A stretch of DNA of 64,000 bases from Desulfobacteraceae bacterium UBA2174 (GCA_002327445.1 DCWA01000026.1:1-64000); one strand, 5' to 3'. Shown: positions 43,001-51,685, counted from the first letter of the stretch. The notes: generated from the sequence alone by a model not told the origin. Numbers and translations: made by a program.

Positions 43001-43556
43001 CGCTCTGGTCAAGAACATCAAGACCATCCGCACGCGCAAGAACGAGCCCATGGGTTTCATCAACCTGGAAGACCAGGCCGGCAGCGTCGAGGCGGTGCTG
43101 TTTCCCGGCGTTTTCGCCGGGGCCGAGGCCTGGTTGGCAGAGGACCTGCCGGTACTGGTGCAAGGGGAAGTGCAAAAAGAGGAAAAGGCCGTCAAGATTC
43201 TCGTGGACACCGTGATCCAGATGGATCAGGCCGAAACCACCTGGACCGCACGGGTCCAGGTGAACCTCGACCTGGACCGGAGCGGCCGGGAAGAGTTGAC
43301 GGAGCTGTCCCGGATCTTCAATGGCCACCCGGGCAACTGTCCGGTGCATCTGGTCTTGCGCCAACCCGGCAAGGCCGAGACCATTTTGGCCCTCCCCGAG
43401 TCCGTCAAGGTGCGCCCGGACCGGCGTCTGGCCCGGGCCGTCAACGGTCTGCTCGGCTACCCGGCCTTCGAAACGGTGTGCAGCCCGGTGACGGCGGTGC
43501 GGGTGCGCCACCCGGCCAACGGGCAGTACGGCCGGGGCAACGGCCGGCGAACGTAA
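40008..43556 (+). CDS. dnaE: DNA polymerase III alpha subunit
   Basis: Replicative DNA polymerase, 1182 residues (1179 from a second ATG at 40017). The PHP domain is at the start (HLHLHTQYSLLDG). The palm carries PDIDVDF near residue 410 and VKFDFLGLR near 562. Downstream are the beta-binding/fingers region, (HhH)2 (...HHTAYL...), the OB-fold (TVRVGALVKNIKTIRTRKN) and a C-terminal tau-binding part. Length and order are those of the DnaE1 class. An aminotransferase gene follows after 18 bp. Confidence 0.97.
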   Translation: MDPMTADPSNFVHLHLHTQYSLLDGAIRLDALMDRVRQFGMSAVAVTDHGTMFGTVEFYQKAAAAGIKPIIGCECYVAPRRLTDKTPLDAKGVTHLVLLARDLQGYRNLCKLATVAQLDGFYYKPRIDKALLEDHCQGLICLSACLHGEIPRLILDGRIDLAEEAARYYHRLFGEDNFFLEVQHNGIPDQARVNAALKEMSQRLSIGLVATNDCHYLDPSDVRAHEVLLCIQTGKTVRDPGRFRFETDQLYFKPPREMEDYFADYPGSAAQTAAIAARCDVSFDFKTHHFPRFSSDPAQDVVALFEKQAREGFQRRMARIRVKNPGVDEALYTQRLEYEIRTIIEMGFPGYFLIVADFIDYSRRNGIPVGPGRGSAAGSIVAYSLGITELDPIAHGLIFERFLNPARKSMPDIDVDFCILGRERVFRYVVERYGGGDRVAQIITFGKLKTRAVIRDVGRALDIPLPEVDALAKMVPDVLNITLDEALAQTPRIGRLAEENPQVAELIRISRVLEGLPRHASTHAAGVVIGDRPLVEHLPLCRGKKGEVMTQFDMRCVEQIGLVKFDFLGLRNLTVIAEALRLIAEAGHTPPDLSDLPLDDPATYALLGEGDTTGVFQLESSGMKDLLVRMKPETFADITALVALYRPGPLDSGMVEEFVERRHGRKPVTYLLPELDPILKETYGVIVYQEQVMRISAVLAGYTMADADDLRKAMGKKIAEKMARHRDKFLSGAAANGHDAGTANQIFDLMEKFGRYGFNKAHSAAYALVTYHTAYLKAHFPVEFMASLLTSEMHSIDGVVKFIGECRSHQIEVLPPDINFSGTSFTVSEGKIRFGLVAVKNVGEGAIENILDARRDGGSFDSLFDFCERVDLRKVNKRVVESLIKCGAFDGTGASRPAMLAVLEEALEHGQRVQKKRCDPQMGLFDTCPAETAPVDRPAMPAGAPVDAHELLAMEKESLGFYISGHPLGRYEGIIEQYASCDTAGLKETADGATVRVGALVKNIKTIRTRKNEPMGFINLEDQAGSVEAVLFPGVFAGAEAWLAEDLPVLVQGEVQKEEKAVKILVDTVIQMDQAETTWTARVQVNLDLDRSGREELTELSRIFNGHPGNCPVHLVLRQPGKAETILALPESVKVRPDRRLARAVNGLLGYPAFETVCSPVTAVRVRHPANGQYGRGNGRRT

Positions 43557-43574
43557 CCGCAGAAAGGCGACAAG

Positions 43575-44723
43575 ATGAGCCAAATGACTGTTCCGCTGTT
43601 GGACCTCAAGCCCCAGTACCGTCAGATCCGGGAAGAGATCCGGCAAGTCACCGAAGAAGTCTACGAGAGCCAGCAATTTATTATGGGCCCCCGGGTCGAC
43701 GCCCTGGAAGCCGAGATCTCCGCCTATTGCCGAACAAGGCATGCGGTGGGCGTTTCATCGGGCACCGATGCCCTCCTGTTGGCCCTGATGACCCTGGACA
43801 TCGGCCCCGGCGACCTCGTGTTGACCACCCCGTACAGCTTCTTCGCCACCGTCGGCACCGTCGTGCGCCTCGGTGCCCGGCCGGTGTTCGCCGACATCGA
43901 AGCCGACTCCTACAACCTGGATCCGGCAGCGGCCGCCGCGGCCCTGGAGGCCCTGGGACCGGCATCCCGGCGCCGCGTCAAGGCGATGATTCCGGTCCAC
44001 CTTTATGGCCGGATGGCCCGGATGGAAGAACTCGGCGCCCTGGCCGAGGCATGGAGGCTGGCCGTGGTGGAAGACGCGGCCCAGGCCATCGGCTCCGAAG
44101 ACGGCCGGGGGCGCCGGGCGGGCAGCATCGGCACGGCGGGTTGTTTTTCCTTTTTCCCATCGAAGAATCTGGGCGGTTTCGGCGACGGCGGCATCGTGAC
44201 GCTCAACGACGACGAGTTGGCAGAGAAGATGCGGATTCTGCGCGTGCACGGCGGCCATCCCAAGTACCACCACCATCTGGTAGGGGGGAATTTCCGCCTC
44301 GACGCCTTGCAGGCAGCCATCGTCCGTGTCAAGTTGCGCTACCTGGACCAGTGGACCGCCGGCCGGCAGGCCAATGCCGCCACCTACCGTCGCCTGTTCA
44401 AGGAGGCCGGACTGGACGGCCGCATCGGTCTGCCCGCCGAAGGGCCCGGGCGCCACATCTACAACCAGTTCGTCATCCGGGTGCCCGGCCGCCGGGATGC
44501 GCTGCGCGACCACCTCGCCCAACACGGCGTCGGCTGTGAGATCTACTATCCCATCCCTCTTCACCGGCAGCCCTGTTTCGCCGACTTGGGGTACGAGGAG
44601 GGCGATTTCCCTGAAAGCGAACGCGCCGCCGCCGAGACCCTGGCCTTGCCCATCTTTCCAGAGTTGAGCGATGATCAGCAGCAGTACGTCGTGGATCAAA
44701 TCCGGTCTTTTTTTGCAGCCTGA
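43575..44723 (+). CDS. DegT/DnrJ/EryC1/StrS-family PLP-dependent sugar aminotransferase
   Basis: A 382-residue fold-type I aminotransferase that usually adds an amino group to a nucleotide-linked keto-sugar for surface polysaccharide. Visible are VGVSSGTDALLLAL, the cofactor aspartate D167 in VVEDAAQAIGS, the Schiff-base lysine K197 in FFPSKNLGGFGDGG, and GGNFRLDALQAAI. No sugar-epimerase or glycosyltransferase neighbours are present, so the substrate cannot be inferred. It is probably co-transcribed with dnaE and closed by the terminator at 44786. Confidence 0.92.
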   Translation: MSQMTVPLLDLKPQYRQIREEIRQVTEEVYESQQFIMGPRVDALEAEISAYCRTRHAVGVSSGTDALLLALMTLDIGPGDLVLTTPYSFFATVGTVVRLGARPVFADIEADSYNLDPAAAAAALEALGPASRRRVKAMIPVHLYGRMARMEELGALAEAWRLAVVEDAAQAIGSEDGRGRRAGSIGTAGCFSFFPSKNLGGFGDGGIVTLNDDELAEKMRILRVHGGHPKYHHHLVGGNFRLDALQAAIVRVKLRYLDQWTAGRQANAATYRRLFKEAGLDGRIGLPAEGPGRHIYNQFVIRVPGRRDALRDHLAQHGVGCEIYYPIPLHRQPCFADLGYEEGDFPESERAAAETLALPIFPELSDDQQQYVVDQIRSFFAA

Positions 44724-44785
44724 GCGAACTCTGAGACTCGCCTTTCGTCAAAACGAATCAAGATGTCTTGAAATGCCTTTGCAGC

Positions 44786-44817
44786 GGGGCTGCCTGACCG
44801 TTGGGTCTGGCAGCCCC
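44786..44817 (+). terminator. Rho-independent terminator after the aminotransferase gene
   Basis: GGGGCTGCC pairs perfectly with GGCAGCCCC (14-nt loop), followed by GGTATTTTATG. It closes the guaB-dnaE-aminotransferase direction of transcription. Confidence 0.8.
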
Positions 44818-45157
44818 GGTATTTTATGTAGATGAAAGAAGACAGGTAGCCGGATTGCCCAAAAGAGAAGGGATGGGTTTCCCGTAAGCCGCAATGCCTT
44901 GTCCGCAAGTTAGCCCCATGGCTGCCCTCGTATTTTCAAGTGGCTTAAAAGAGAATATTTTTTTGAAGGTCGTGGCGCCGAGTTTTCCGGGGCGGCGGTC
45001 CAGTTCGTCCAGCTCCCGCCGGGAAGCAAGTCGATGGGGAGCGCCAAACAAAGGCACTTCGCCCCCGGTATTTTCAAGTGACTGAAGAGAGGAAACCTTT
45101 TTAAGGTCGTGGCGCCGGCGTCCGCAAGACGCTCTGGATCCGGCGCCCCGGAAAACT

Positions 45158-45283
45158 CGCCGCCAACCGTCCGTAAAGGCCCGGACAGGGCCGGAATGCT
45201 GGCGATGCGGGCCTGCAAGACTGAGAGACATCGTCCCTTTGGCGCATACCCGCTACTGTCCGGGCCAACGGACGCTATGCGCC
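45158..45283. repeat. Long inverted repeat in copy A of the array
   Basis: The left arm (about 45158-45188, GCCAACCGTCCGT...GCCCGGACAG) is complementary to the right arm (45256-45283, CTGTCCGGGCCAACGGACG), with extra mismatches compared with copy B. The inner part contains CCGGAATGCTGGCGATGCGG, similar to the inner hairpin of copy B. Confidence 0.7.
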
Positions 45284-45702
45284 TCAGACAGTTCCGGGGC
45301 GGCGGCCCAGTTCGTCCTGCTCCCGCCGGAAGGCAATTCAATGTGCGGCGCCAAACAAAGGCGCTTCGCTTGGAATTTTCAGGGTTCTGAAATTGTTGGA
45401 AGGGCGGCCAGGGGTTGACTTGGCGACCGACCGGGAAGCTGTCTGAGGCGCATAGAGCGCGTTGGCCGCAACCGAAGCGGCCTTGTGCAAACGGCGCTGC
45501 ATTTCGATGATGCACTGACAGATCGTCCACATTATGGCGCGGTTGCGGTCTACGGACTCTTGGCGCCGAGTTCTTGCCGGCGGCGCAAGTCAGCCCCCGG
45601 CCGCCCCCGGTATTTTCAAGTGACTGAAGAGAGAGGAAATCTTTTGGAGGGCCTGGCGCCGGCGTCCGCAAGACGCTCTGGGTCCGGCGCCCCGGAAAAC
45701 TC

Positions 45703-45825
45703 GGCGCCAACCGTCCGTAAGCCCGGACAGTGCCGCAACGCTGGCGATGCGGCACTGCCTCGCTGAGAAAGATCAGTTCCTTGGCGAAAGCGCGTTACTG
45801 TCCGGGCCAACGGACGGTAGGCGCC
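45703..45825. repeat. Long inverted repeat in copy B of the array
   Basis: The 28-nt left arm at 45703-45730 and the right arm at 45798-45825 are complementary with only three mismatches. The 67-nt centre contains a second hairpin (TGCCGC...GCGGCA, 45731-45754). Transcribed, it would form a long stem with a branched top. Confidence 0.85.
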
Positions 45826-46177
45826 TCAAACAGTTCCGGGGCGGCGGGCCAGTTCGTCCAACTCCCGCCGGGAGGCAACCTGATCATTCGGGGTAGGCAA
45901 ACGTACTTCGCTTGGATTTTTCAGGGATCTGAAATTGTTGGAAGGGCGGCCAGGGGGTTGACTTGGCGACCGTCCGGGAAGCTGCCTGAGGCGCATAGAG
46001 TGCGTTGGCCGCTCCCGGTATTTTCAAGTGACTGAAAAATGACAGAACCTTTGCCGGGAATTTGGCGCCGTCGTTCCCCGGGTCCGCCTACGAGCCAACG
46101 CCGAAACCGGAGTGCGCCGCAGGCGACAAGAGCCTTGAGGCTCATCTTGGCGATGGGCCAGGCAACCAGGCGGAAGT

Positions 46178-47077
46178 TCAGTGGTTTTCAGGTCCGTGCA
46201 GCAGCACCTCGAATTTTTTGATGAAGGCTTCAGGATTGTAGGAAAGCTTGGCGCGGCGCAGGCCCTCGTCGTCCAGGTCCTGTTCCCGGTTCACCCAACG
46301 GATCGCCGGATCCACGTTGTGCGCCAGGAATGCCTGGTTGATGGCCTGGTAGACACCTTTGAATTCCGGGTCGCCCTTCTCGAAGTGGATCAACAGGGTG
46401 TCGGCGGCGAGACGCTCGGCCACCGTGTAGGCCGCCAGGTGACCGTCAACCCGCAACAGCCCTCCACAGAGCCCCTCCAGGGCGCTCCAGTCGTTCAGAA
46501 CCCTCGCGATGGCCGCATTTTCCGCCGCCAGGGTATCGACGGCCTCGCAGTCGCGCCACGTGCACCAATCGCTCTGCAGGCCGAGGGCCTCGGCCACGGT
46601 ATCCGGCCCCAGGGGCGCGTATGCCGCGTCGTAGTTGCGCTGGAACTGGCGCACGAGATTCTTCTTCTTGTGGTATCGATTTCCGGGGAGGGCGATCATC
46701 TCCTTGACGTCGTAGAGATAATCCCAATGCCCCCGTGCCTCCGATGCCGCCATCCGGCCGGCGGTGGCCGTTTTCCAGATCTCAACCAGGGGTTCCGGCA
46801 CGCGGATCAGGCGCCCGCCGGGGGGCTGCACCTCCGCCAGGACGCGGCGCCAGTCCACATTTTGCCAGGCGCCCACCGGGGCCCATAACGCCGGTTGCGG
46901 AAGAGTCTGGCGGATCCAGACCAGATCCTGGTCCCACGCCCACTCGAGCCCATAGGCTTCGGCCCATCCCCAAAGGTTGATGAAGCTGTAGTCCGATGCG
47001 ATCTGGCCGCATTCGGCCAGATGCTGCCGATAGGCGCGCTGGCGGGCAAGGGAGAGGGGCTGGAAGTCGAGCGCCAT
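46178..47077 (-). CDS. DUF2156 domain-containing protein
   Basis: A 299-residue protein of the DUF2156 (PF09924) type, a double GNAT-fold domain also found at the C-terminus of phosphatidylglycerol lysyltransferase. Seen are FINLWGWAEAYGLEW, the NRYHKKKNLVRQFQRNY segment, IHFEKGDPEFKGVYQAIN and WVNREQDLDDEGLRRAKLSY. There are no membrane helices, so it is a soluble stand-alone form, perhaps an aminoacyl-transferring or acyltransferase enzyme; substrate unknown. ATG at 47077 is chosen; upstream in-frame sequence is poor. Divergent from yqgE. Confidence 0.85.
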   Translation of the reverse strand: MALDFQPLSLARQRAYRQHLAECGQIASDYSFINLWGWAEAYGLEWAWDQDLVWIRQTLPQPALWAPVGAWQNVDWRRVLAEVQPPGGRLIRVPEPLVEIWKTATAGRMAASEARGHWDYLYDVKEMIALPGNRYHKKKNLVRQFQRNYDAAYAPLGPDTVAEALGLQSDWCTWRDCEAVDTLAAENAAIARVLNDWSALEGLCGGLLRVDGHLAAYTVAERLAADTLLIHFEKGDPEFKGVYQAINQAFLAHNVDPAIRWVNREQDLDDEGLRRAKLSYNPEAFIKKFEVLLHGPENH

Positions 47078-47285
47078 GAACCTGCTCCAAAACGGTGATG
47101 GGACGGAGGCGTCGCTGCGCCCTATCGGCCGGGAGAAAAACAAAAAACCGTACTTGTGTAGTATGTCCAAAGAAGTCTTGTCAACCGCCGCCCGGGCGCT
47201 TGACACCGATTCGAGTCCAGGGCTATGTTGCCTCCGGGACCTGTCCGACAACGGCTGCGCACGCATCGCACCGCATGGAGGGAAG

Positions 47286-47855
47286 ATGAAAAATCCGCTG
47301 TCTGAGACGTTTCAAGGACAGTTGCTCATCGCCATGCCCAACCTGCTGGATCCCAATTTTTCCCACACCGTCACCTGCCTGGGGGCCCACAACGACCAGG
47401 GCGCCATGGGCGTGATCATCAACCGGCTTCACGACGACCTTCACCTGCGGGATGTGTTCGCCGAACTCAAACTCGCCTGCCGTCACGAGATCGAGGAGCA
47501 ACCGATCCATGTCGGCGGTCCGGTGCATGCCAACGAGATCTTCATTCTGCACGGCCCGCCGTTGAAGTGGCAGGGGAGTTTCGGCATCGGCCCGCTTCTG
47601 GCCCTGAGCAACAGCATCGATCTGCTCGCCGCTATCGGCGAGGATCAGGGGCCGCGGGACTATCTCATCGCCCTGGGCTGCGCCGGCTGGGGGCCCGGGC
47701 AACTGGAGACCGAAATCCGCCAGAACGCCTGGCTGACCTTCCCCGTGGCCGAGGATCTGCTCTTCGAGGTGCCGGTTCCGGCCCGCTGGGCGGCGGCGGT
47801 GAAGCGCCTGGGCATCGATCCGACCCTGCTGTCGGCCACGGCCGGCAACGCCTGA
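47286..47855 (+). CDS. yqgE: YqgE/AlgH family protein (UPF0301)
   Basis: A 189-residue UPF0301 protein. The family marks are LLIAMPNLLDPNFSHTV near the start, GAMGVIINR, VHVGGPV-type HVGGPVHANEIFILH and GCAGWGPGQLETEI. It is widely conserved; AlgH was named from an effect on alginate in Pseudomonas but the biochemical role is unknown. ATG at 47286 follows GGAGGGAAG. Confidence 0.93.
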   Translation: MKNPLSETFQGQLLIAMPNLLDPNFSHTVTCLGAHNDQGAMGVIINRLHDDLHLRDVFAELKLACRHEIEEQPIHVGGPVHANEIFILHGPPLKWQGSFGIGPLLALSNSIDLLAAIGEDQGPRDYLIALGCAGWGPGQLETEIRQNAWLTFPVAEDLLFEVPVPARWAAAVKRLGIDPTLLSATAGNA

Positions 47856-48035
47856 ATGACAGATCCGGCCATCATGATGAGGTTTTGAGACCGTGGAAAA
47901 ACGAACGGCGGACGGGCGCGGACGAGCAACGAGCGGTTGGCGGCCACGACGGTAAAAGGCCACGCCGGCCGCTGACCATTTTTCGCGTCGATATCCGCCA
48001 TTGCCATGAAGGCGATGGACGCCGGAGGACTTTGG

Positions 48036-49613
48036 ATGGACTATGATGCCATCGTGATCGGATCCGGGTTTGGCGGCAGCGTGTCCGCATTGCGCCTCGC
48101 CGAGAAGGGGTACCGGGTGGCGGTGCTGGAAAAGGGAAGACGCTACCGCACCGAGGACTTTCCGGCCACCAACTGGAACCTGAAAAAAAGCATCTGGATG
48201 CCCCGCCTCGGCCTATACGGGATTCAGATGCTCACCTTCCTGCGCCACGTGGCCGTGTTGCACGGCGGCGGCGTGGGGGGCGGCAGCCTCGTCTATGCCA
48301 ACCAGTTGCTTGTTCCCCCCGATCCGGTCTTCGACCAACTCCTCTGGGGCGGCGGAAACTGGAAGGAGCGCCTGGCGCCCCACTACGTCACGGCCCGCCG
48401 GATGCTCGGCGCCAATCCGAGCCCGACGGTGGGAAGGGCCGACCGCCTCCTGCGGGAGGTGGGCATCGAGATGCGCGGCGAGGACACCTTCCACAAAAAC
48501 GATGTGGGCGTCTTTTTCGGAGAGCCGCGACGGGAGGTGCCGGATCCGTATTTTGGCGGGGACGGCCCGCCGCGCACGGGCTGCACCTTTTGCGGCGCCT
48601 GCATGATCGGATGCCCGGTGGGCGCCAAGAACACCCTCGACAAGAATTACCTCTATCTGGCCGAGCGAAAGCACGGGGTGGAGATCTTCCCCGAAACCGA
48701 AGTCACCGGGGTGCGGCCGGCACCCGGCGGGTATGAGGTGCTCACCCGTCGGTCCCTGCGACCTTTCACCCCCCTGAAGACCTACCGGGCGTCCAAGGTC
48801 GTGTTCAGCGGCGGGGTCATGGGGACGGTAAAACTGCTGCTGCAGTGCCGGCGCAACGGCCTGTTGCCGGATCTGTCCTCCCGGCTGGGGCATTTCGTGC
48901 GCACCAACTCCGAAGCCATCTTGGCGGTGCGGTCCCGGGACCGTTCGGTGAATTGGAACGATCAGATCGCGATCACTTCGGGGATCTACCCCGACCCGGA
49001 CACCCACATGGAGATGGTGCGCTACAACAAGGGATCCGACCTGCTCTACGGTCTGCTGACCCTGCTCACCGACGGCGGCGACAGTGTGCCGCGCCAGGTC
49101 CGCTTCGCCGGCAACCTGTTGCGCCATCCGCTGCGGTTCATGCGCAATTTGTGGTTCGTGGGCAGTTCGGCCACCACCACGGTGCTGCTTGTGATGCAGA
49201 CCAGCGACAACTACCTGATCCTCGACTATGCGCCGCGGCCCTGGCGCCTGGGGGCGTGCAGCCTCAACAGCCGCCTGCCCCGGGGCGGCCGGCCCATTCC
49301 GTCCTATATCCCCGTGGCCAACGAAGCCGCGCGGCGGCTGGCGCGCAAGATGGACGGCGAGGCCATGAGCAGTTGGCCCGAGGTGCTGCTGGACGCGCCG
49401 ACCACCGCCCACATCCTCGGCGGCTGCTGCATGGGCGCGGGACAAGAGACGGGGGTGGTGGGGTTCAACGGCGAAGTTTTCGGCTACCCCGGGCTCTACG
49501 TGGCCGACGGATCGGTGGTGCCGGCCAATCTCGGCGTCAACCCGAGCCTGACGATCACAGCCCTCTCCGAGTACATCATGGACCAGATGCCGCCGCGGCA
49601 AGTTCCAGCCTGA
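48036..49613 (+). CDS. GMC-family FAD oxidoreductase with Fe-S-type cysteine cluster
   Basis: A 525-residue flavoprotein of the glucose-methanol-choline/cholesterol-oxidase group. The N-terminal FAD motif is IVIGSGFGGS (7-15), HGGGVGGGSLVYAN follows, and the C-terminus has the catalytic-His region AHILGGCCMGAG and GVNPSLTITAL. Inserted at 183-193 is CTFCGACMIGCP, spaced CX2CX2CX3C, suggesting a [4Fe-4S] cluster. The ATG at 48036 follows GGAGGA. Such ChoD-like proteins occur in mycobacteria and anaerobes; the alcohol or sterol substrate is unknown. Confidence 0.85.
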   Translation: MDYDAIVIGSGFGGSVSALRLAEKGYRVAVLEKGRRYRTEDFPATNWNLKKSIWMPRLGLYGIQMLTFLRHVAVLHGGGVGGGSLVYANQLLVPPDPVFDQLLWGGGNWKERLAPHYVTARRMLGANPSPTVGRADRLLREVGIEMRGEDTFHKNDVGVFFGEPRREVPDPYFGGDGPPRTGCTFCGACMIGCPVGAKNTLDKNYLYLAERKHGVEIFPETEVTGVRPAPGGYEVLTRRSLRPFTPLKTYRASKVVFSGGVMGTVKLLLQCRRNGLLPDLSSRLGHFVRTNSEAILAVRSRDRSVNWNDQIAITSGIYPDPDTHMEMVRYNKGSDLLYGLLTLLTDGGDSVPRQVRFAGNLLRHPLRFMRNLWFVGSSATTTVLLVMQTSDNYLILDYAPRPWRLGACSLNSRLPRGGRPIPSYIPVANEAARRLARKMDGEAMSSWPEVLLDAPTTAHILGGCCMGAGQETGVVGFNGEVFGYPGLYVADGSVVPANLGVNPSLTITALSEYIMDQMPPRQVPA

Positions 49614-49770
49614 CGGGATCTCCAGCCGACGCCCGATCGACATGAGACCCCACGCGGGCCGAACCTCACCGCCGGGGACGGCAAGGCAGTCCCGCCACGA
49701 CCGGCCGCTGTCAACCGCAGCCGAGGCAGGGTTTTTTTGTCCACCTTTTTGAAACTACAGAGGAGATCGC

Positions 49771-51351
49771 ATGGACGTCACATTTCACGGCGCGGTCAGG
49801 GAAGTGACCGGCTCGCTGCATCTCATTTCCCATGGCCGGGATCGCATCCTTCTCGACTGCGGGCTCTTTCAGGGCAGGCGCCAGGAGACCAACGCCAAGA
49901 ACCGCCGCATTCCGCTGCCGGCCGAAAAAATCACCAACGTCATCCTCTCCCACGCTCACATCGACCACTCCGGCCGAATCCCCATGCTGACCCGCCAGGG
50001 ATTCGGGGGGCGCGTGATCTGCACCCGCCCCACCCTGGATGCCTCGACCTACCTGCTGCCCGACTCCGGCCATATCCAGGCCTCGGACGCCGAGTATCTC
50101 AACTACAAGACCCTGCGCGGATATCTGACCCGGCGCCACCGAAGCCGAAACGGTCGGGAACATCCCTTTTATGAGCGCGATCAACTGCACCGGATGCTCA
50201 AAAAACCCGGCCAGCGGCTCGATGCGGAGCGCATCGCGGCCCTGATGGCGGAAAACGATCTGGAGCCGATCCAGCCGCTCTACACCCAGCAGGATGCCGA
50301 AGCGGCCTTGGACTGGTTCGACGGCTACCCCTATGGTCTCCCCGTCACCGTGGGGCAGGACATGACCTGCACCTTCTACGATGCCGGCCACATCCTGGGC
50401 TCGGCGGTGACCATCCTCCAGGCGCGGCACCAGGGGCGGACCGTCACCCTGGGGTTCACCGGCGACCTCGGGCGCTATGGCACCACCATTCTCAAGGATC
50501 CGGCACGGGAATTCGACCCGGCTCACCACCGCATCGATCTGCTGCTGATGGAAAGCACCTACGGCGACCGGCAGCACGAACCGGTGGAAGGTCTCACCGA
50601 TCGCCTGGCCGATGTGGTGAGTCAAACCCATGCCCGGGGCGGCACCCTGCTGATTCCCAGTTTCGCTTTCGGCCGCGCCCAGGAACTGCTCTACGCGCTG
50701 CACGATATCTACGACCGCAACCTGGCGCCAAGGCTTCCGATCTACGTCGACAGCCCGCTGGCGATTCGCCTGACCAAGGTCTACGGCGAGCACCCGGAGG
50801 TCTACGACCGCGACACGCATCGCGATTTTCTGCGCCACGGCAAGAACCCCTTCGACTTCAAGCAGGTGAATTTCATCTCGGAAGTGGCCGACTCGATGGC
50901 CCTGATGCGGGAGGAAAAGCCGCACATCGTCATCGCTTCCTCGGGCATGTGCGAGGCCGGGCGCATCCTGCACCACCTGCGCAACAAGATTCACAATGCC
51001 CGCAACACGATCCTCATCGTGGGCTTCATGGCCCAGAATACGCTGGGTCGGCGAATCCTCGAAGAGGGCGAAGCCTACGCGGCAGGAGGGCGGAAAGGCC
51101 CGGCGCCGATCATGCGGTTTTTGAACAAGGGCTATCCGCTGCGCGCCCAAGTCGTGCCTATCGGCGGTTTCAGCGCCCACGGTGACCGCGATGAACTGGT
51201 GCGTTTCCTGCGCGATTCCAACCTGGAGATCCGGCGCATTGCCCTGATCCACGGCGAGGAGGACCAGAGCCTGGCCCTGGCCCGGCGCTTGCGGAGTCTG
51301 GGGTTCCGGGCGGAGGTGCCCGAATTCGGCCAGACCATAAACCTGCCTTGA
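49771..51351 (+). CDS. MBL-fold metallo-hydrolase of the RNA-specificity (CPSF/beta-CASP) class
   Basis: A 526-residue beta-CASP metallo-hydrolase. The metal-binding motif is SHAHIDHSG (H61, H63, D65, H66), with DAGHILGSA and a D in FTGDLGRYG further on, then the beta-CASP part and the C-terminal RNA-metabolising motif GGFSAHGDRDELVRF. Likely an exo/endoribonuclease. AGGAG precedes ATG. Downstream are repeats, so it is probably transcribed alone. Confidence 0.92.
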   Translation: MDVTFHGAVREVTGSLHLISHGRDRILLDCGLFQGRRQETNAKNRRIPLPAEKITNVILSHAHIDHSGRIPMLTRQGFGGRVICTRPTLDASTYLLPDSGHIQASDAEYLNYKTLRGYLTRRHRSRNGREHPFYERDQLHRMLKKPGQRLDAERIAALMAENDLEPIQPLYTQQDAEAALDWFDGYPYGLPVTVGQDMTCTFYDAGHILGSAVTILQARHQGRTVTLGFTGDLGRYGTTILKDPAREFDPAHHRIDLLLMESTYGDRQHEPVEGLTDRLADVVSQTHARGGTLLIPSFAFGRAQELLYALHDIYDRNLAPRLPIYVDSPLAIRLTKVYGEHPEVYDRDTHRDFLRHGKNPFDFKQVNFISEVADSMALMREEKPHIVIASSGMCEAGRILHHLRNKIHNARNTILIVGFMAQNTLGRRILEEGEAYAAGGRKGPAPIMRFLNKGYPLRAQVVPIGGFSAHGDRDELVRFLRDSNLEIRRIALIHGEEDQSLALARRLRSLGFRAEVPEFGQTINLP

Positions 51352-51420
51352 GGGGCTGCGCATTCATTCGTCCGTGGCGATGATGTCTCGCTGCCATTTT
51401 GAACGCGCTTCTTCCCTCTC

Positions 51421-51488
51421 ATTGCGAGCGCATTGCGGAATTTGGGCGTCGCCAGGAGATCCCTCGTCGTTACACTCCTCGGGATGAC
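51421..51488. repeat. MITE-like dispersed repeat copy
   Basis: In reverse orientation it reads GTCATCCCGAGGAGTGTAAC then GACGAGGGATCTCC, and it ends with a CGCAATGAG-type partial inverted end. It is the same family as 37457-37527, with further fragments of CTCGGGATGACA at 51509 and 51533. Confidence 0.7.
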
Positions 51489-51586
51489 AAAAAGAGAAAT
51501 TTCCTCGGGATGACAGTGGGGGAAGCGTTCCTCGGGATGACAGCGGGGGTTGCCATGAGGGTCTCGGGATGATCCTTTCTTTCCGT

Positions 51587-51685
51587 GTCATTCCGAGTGT
51601 CAGCGAGGAATCTGCAGTCGGGAATACGGCGGGAAGTATTTGTAAATTCAAAGAGATCCCTTGTCGTTACACTCCTCGGAATGAC
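51587..51685. repeat. 99-bp MITE-like element with perfect 11-bp terminal inverted repeats
   Basis: Left end GTCATTCCGAG (51587-51597), right end CTCGGAATGAC (51675-51685), exact inverse complements. No coding capacity. The interior AGAGATCCCTTGTCGTTACA links it to the copies at 51421-51488 and 37457-37527. Confidence 0.85.

Larger units (their letters stand above)
44928..46060. repeat. Array of diverged ~540-bp direct repeats
   Basis: The marker TATTTTCAAGTGACTGAA (diverged in the first copy) recurs near 44931, 45069, 45610 and 46018. Copy A runs about 45065-45475 and copy B about 45606-46017, offset by 541 bp. Both contain GCGCCGGCGTCCGCAAGACG, an inverted repeat, CAGTTCCGGGGCGGCGG, TCTGAAATTGTTGGAAGGGC and GCGCATAGAG in the same order. 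The stretch 44928-45063 is a shorter copy lacking the inverted-repeat core, and 46008-46060 is a partial copy. The element is not recognised. Confidence 0.85.
44724..46177. other. 1.45-kb intergenic region filled with long direct and inverted repeats
   Basis: No convincing coding frame. Several open stretches on either strand are repeat shadows rich in Pro, Arg and Gly. After the aminotransferase terminator the region is made of two full and at least two partial copies of one repeat (see next entries). The tail 46060-46177 is unrelated GC-rich sequence running into the DUF2156 gene end. Confidence 0.7.

Noticed and set aside
39951..43742. A ~1260-codon open frame on the strand opposite dnaE
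   Set aside because: Same reason: shadow of dnaE caused by third-position GC bias; no domains and His/Gly/Val-rich.
44910..45755. A 281-codon minus-strand frame and other frames in the repeat array
   Set aside because: They cross repeat boundaries, repeat internally, are Pro/Arg/Gly-rich, and have no ribosome sites; no homology-like motifs.
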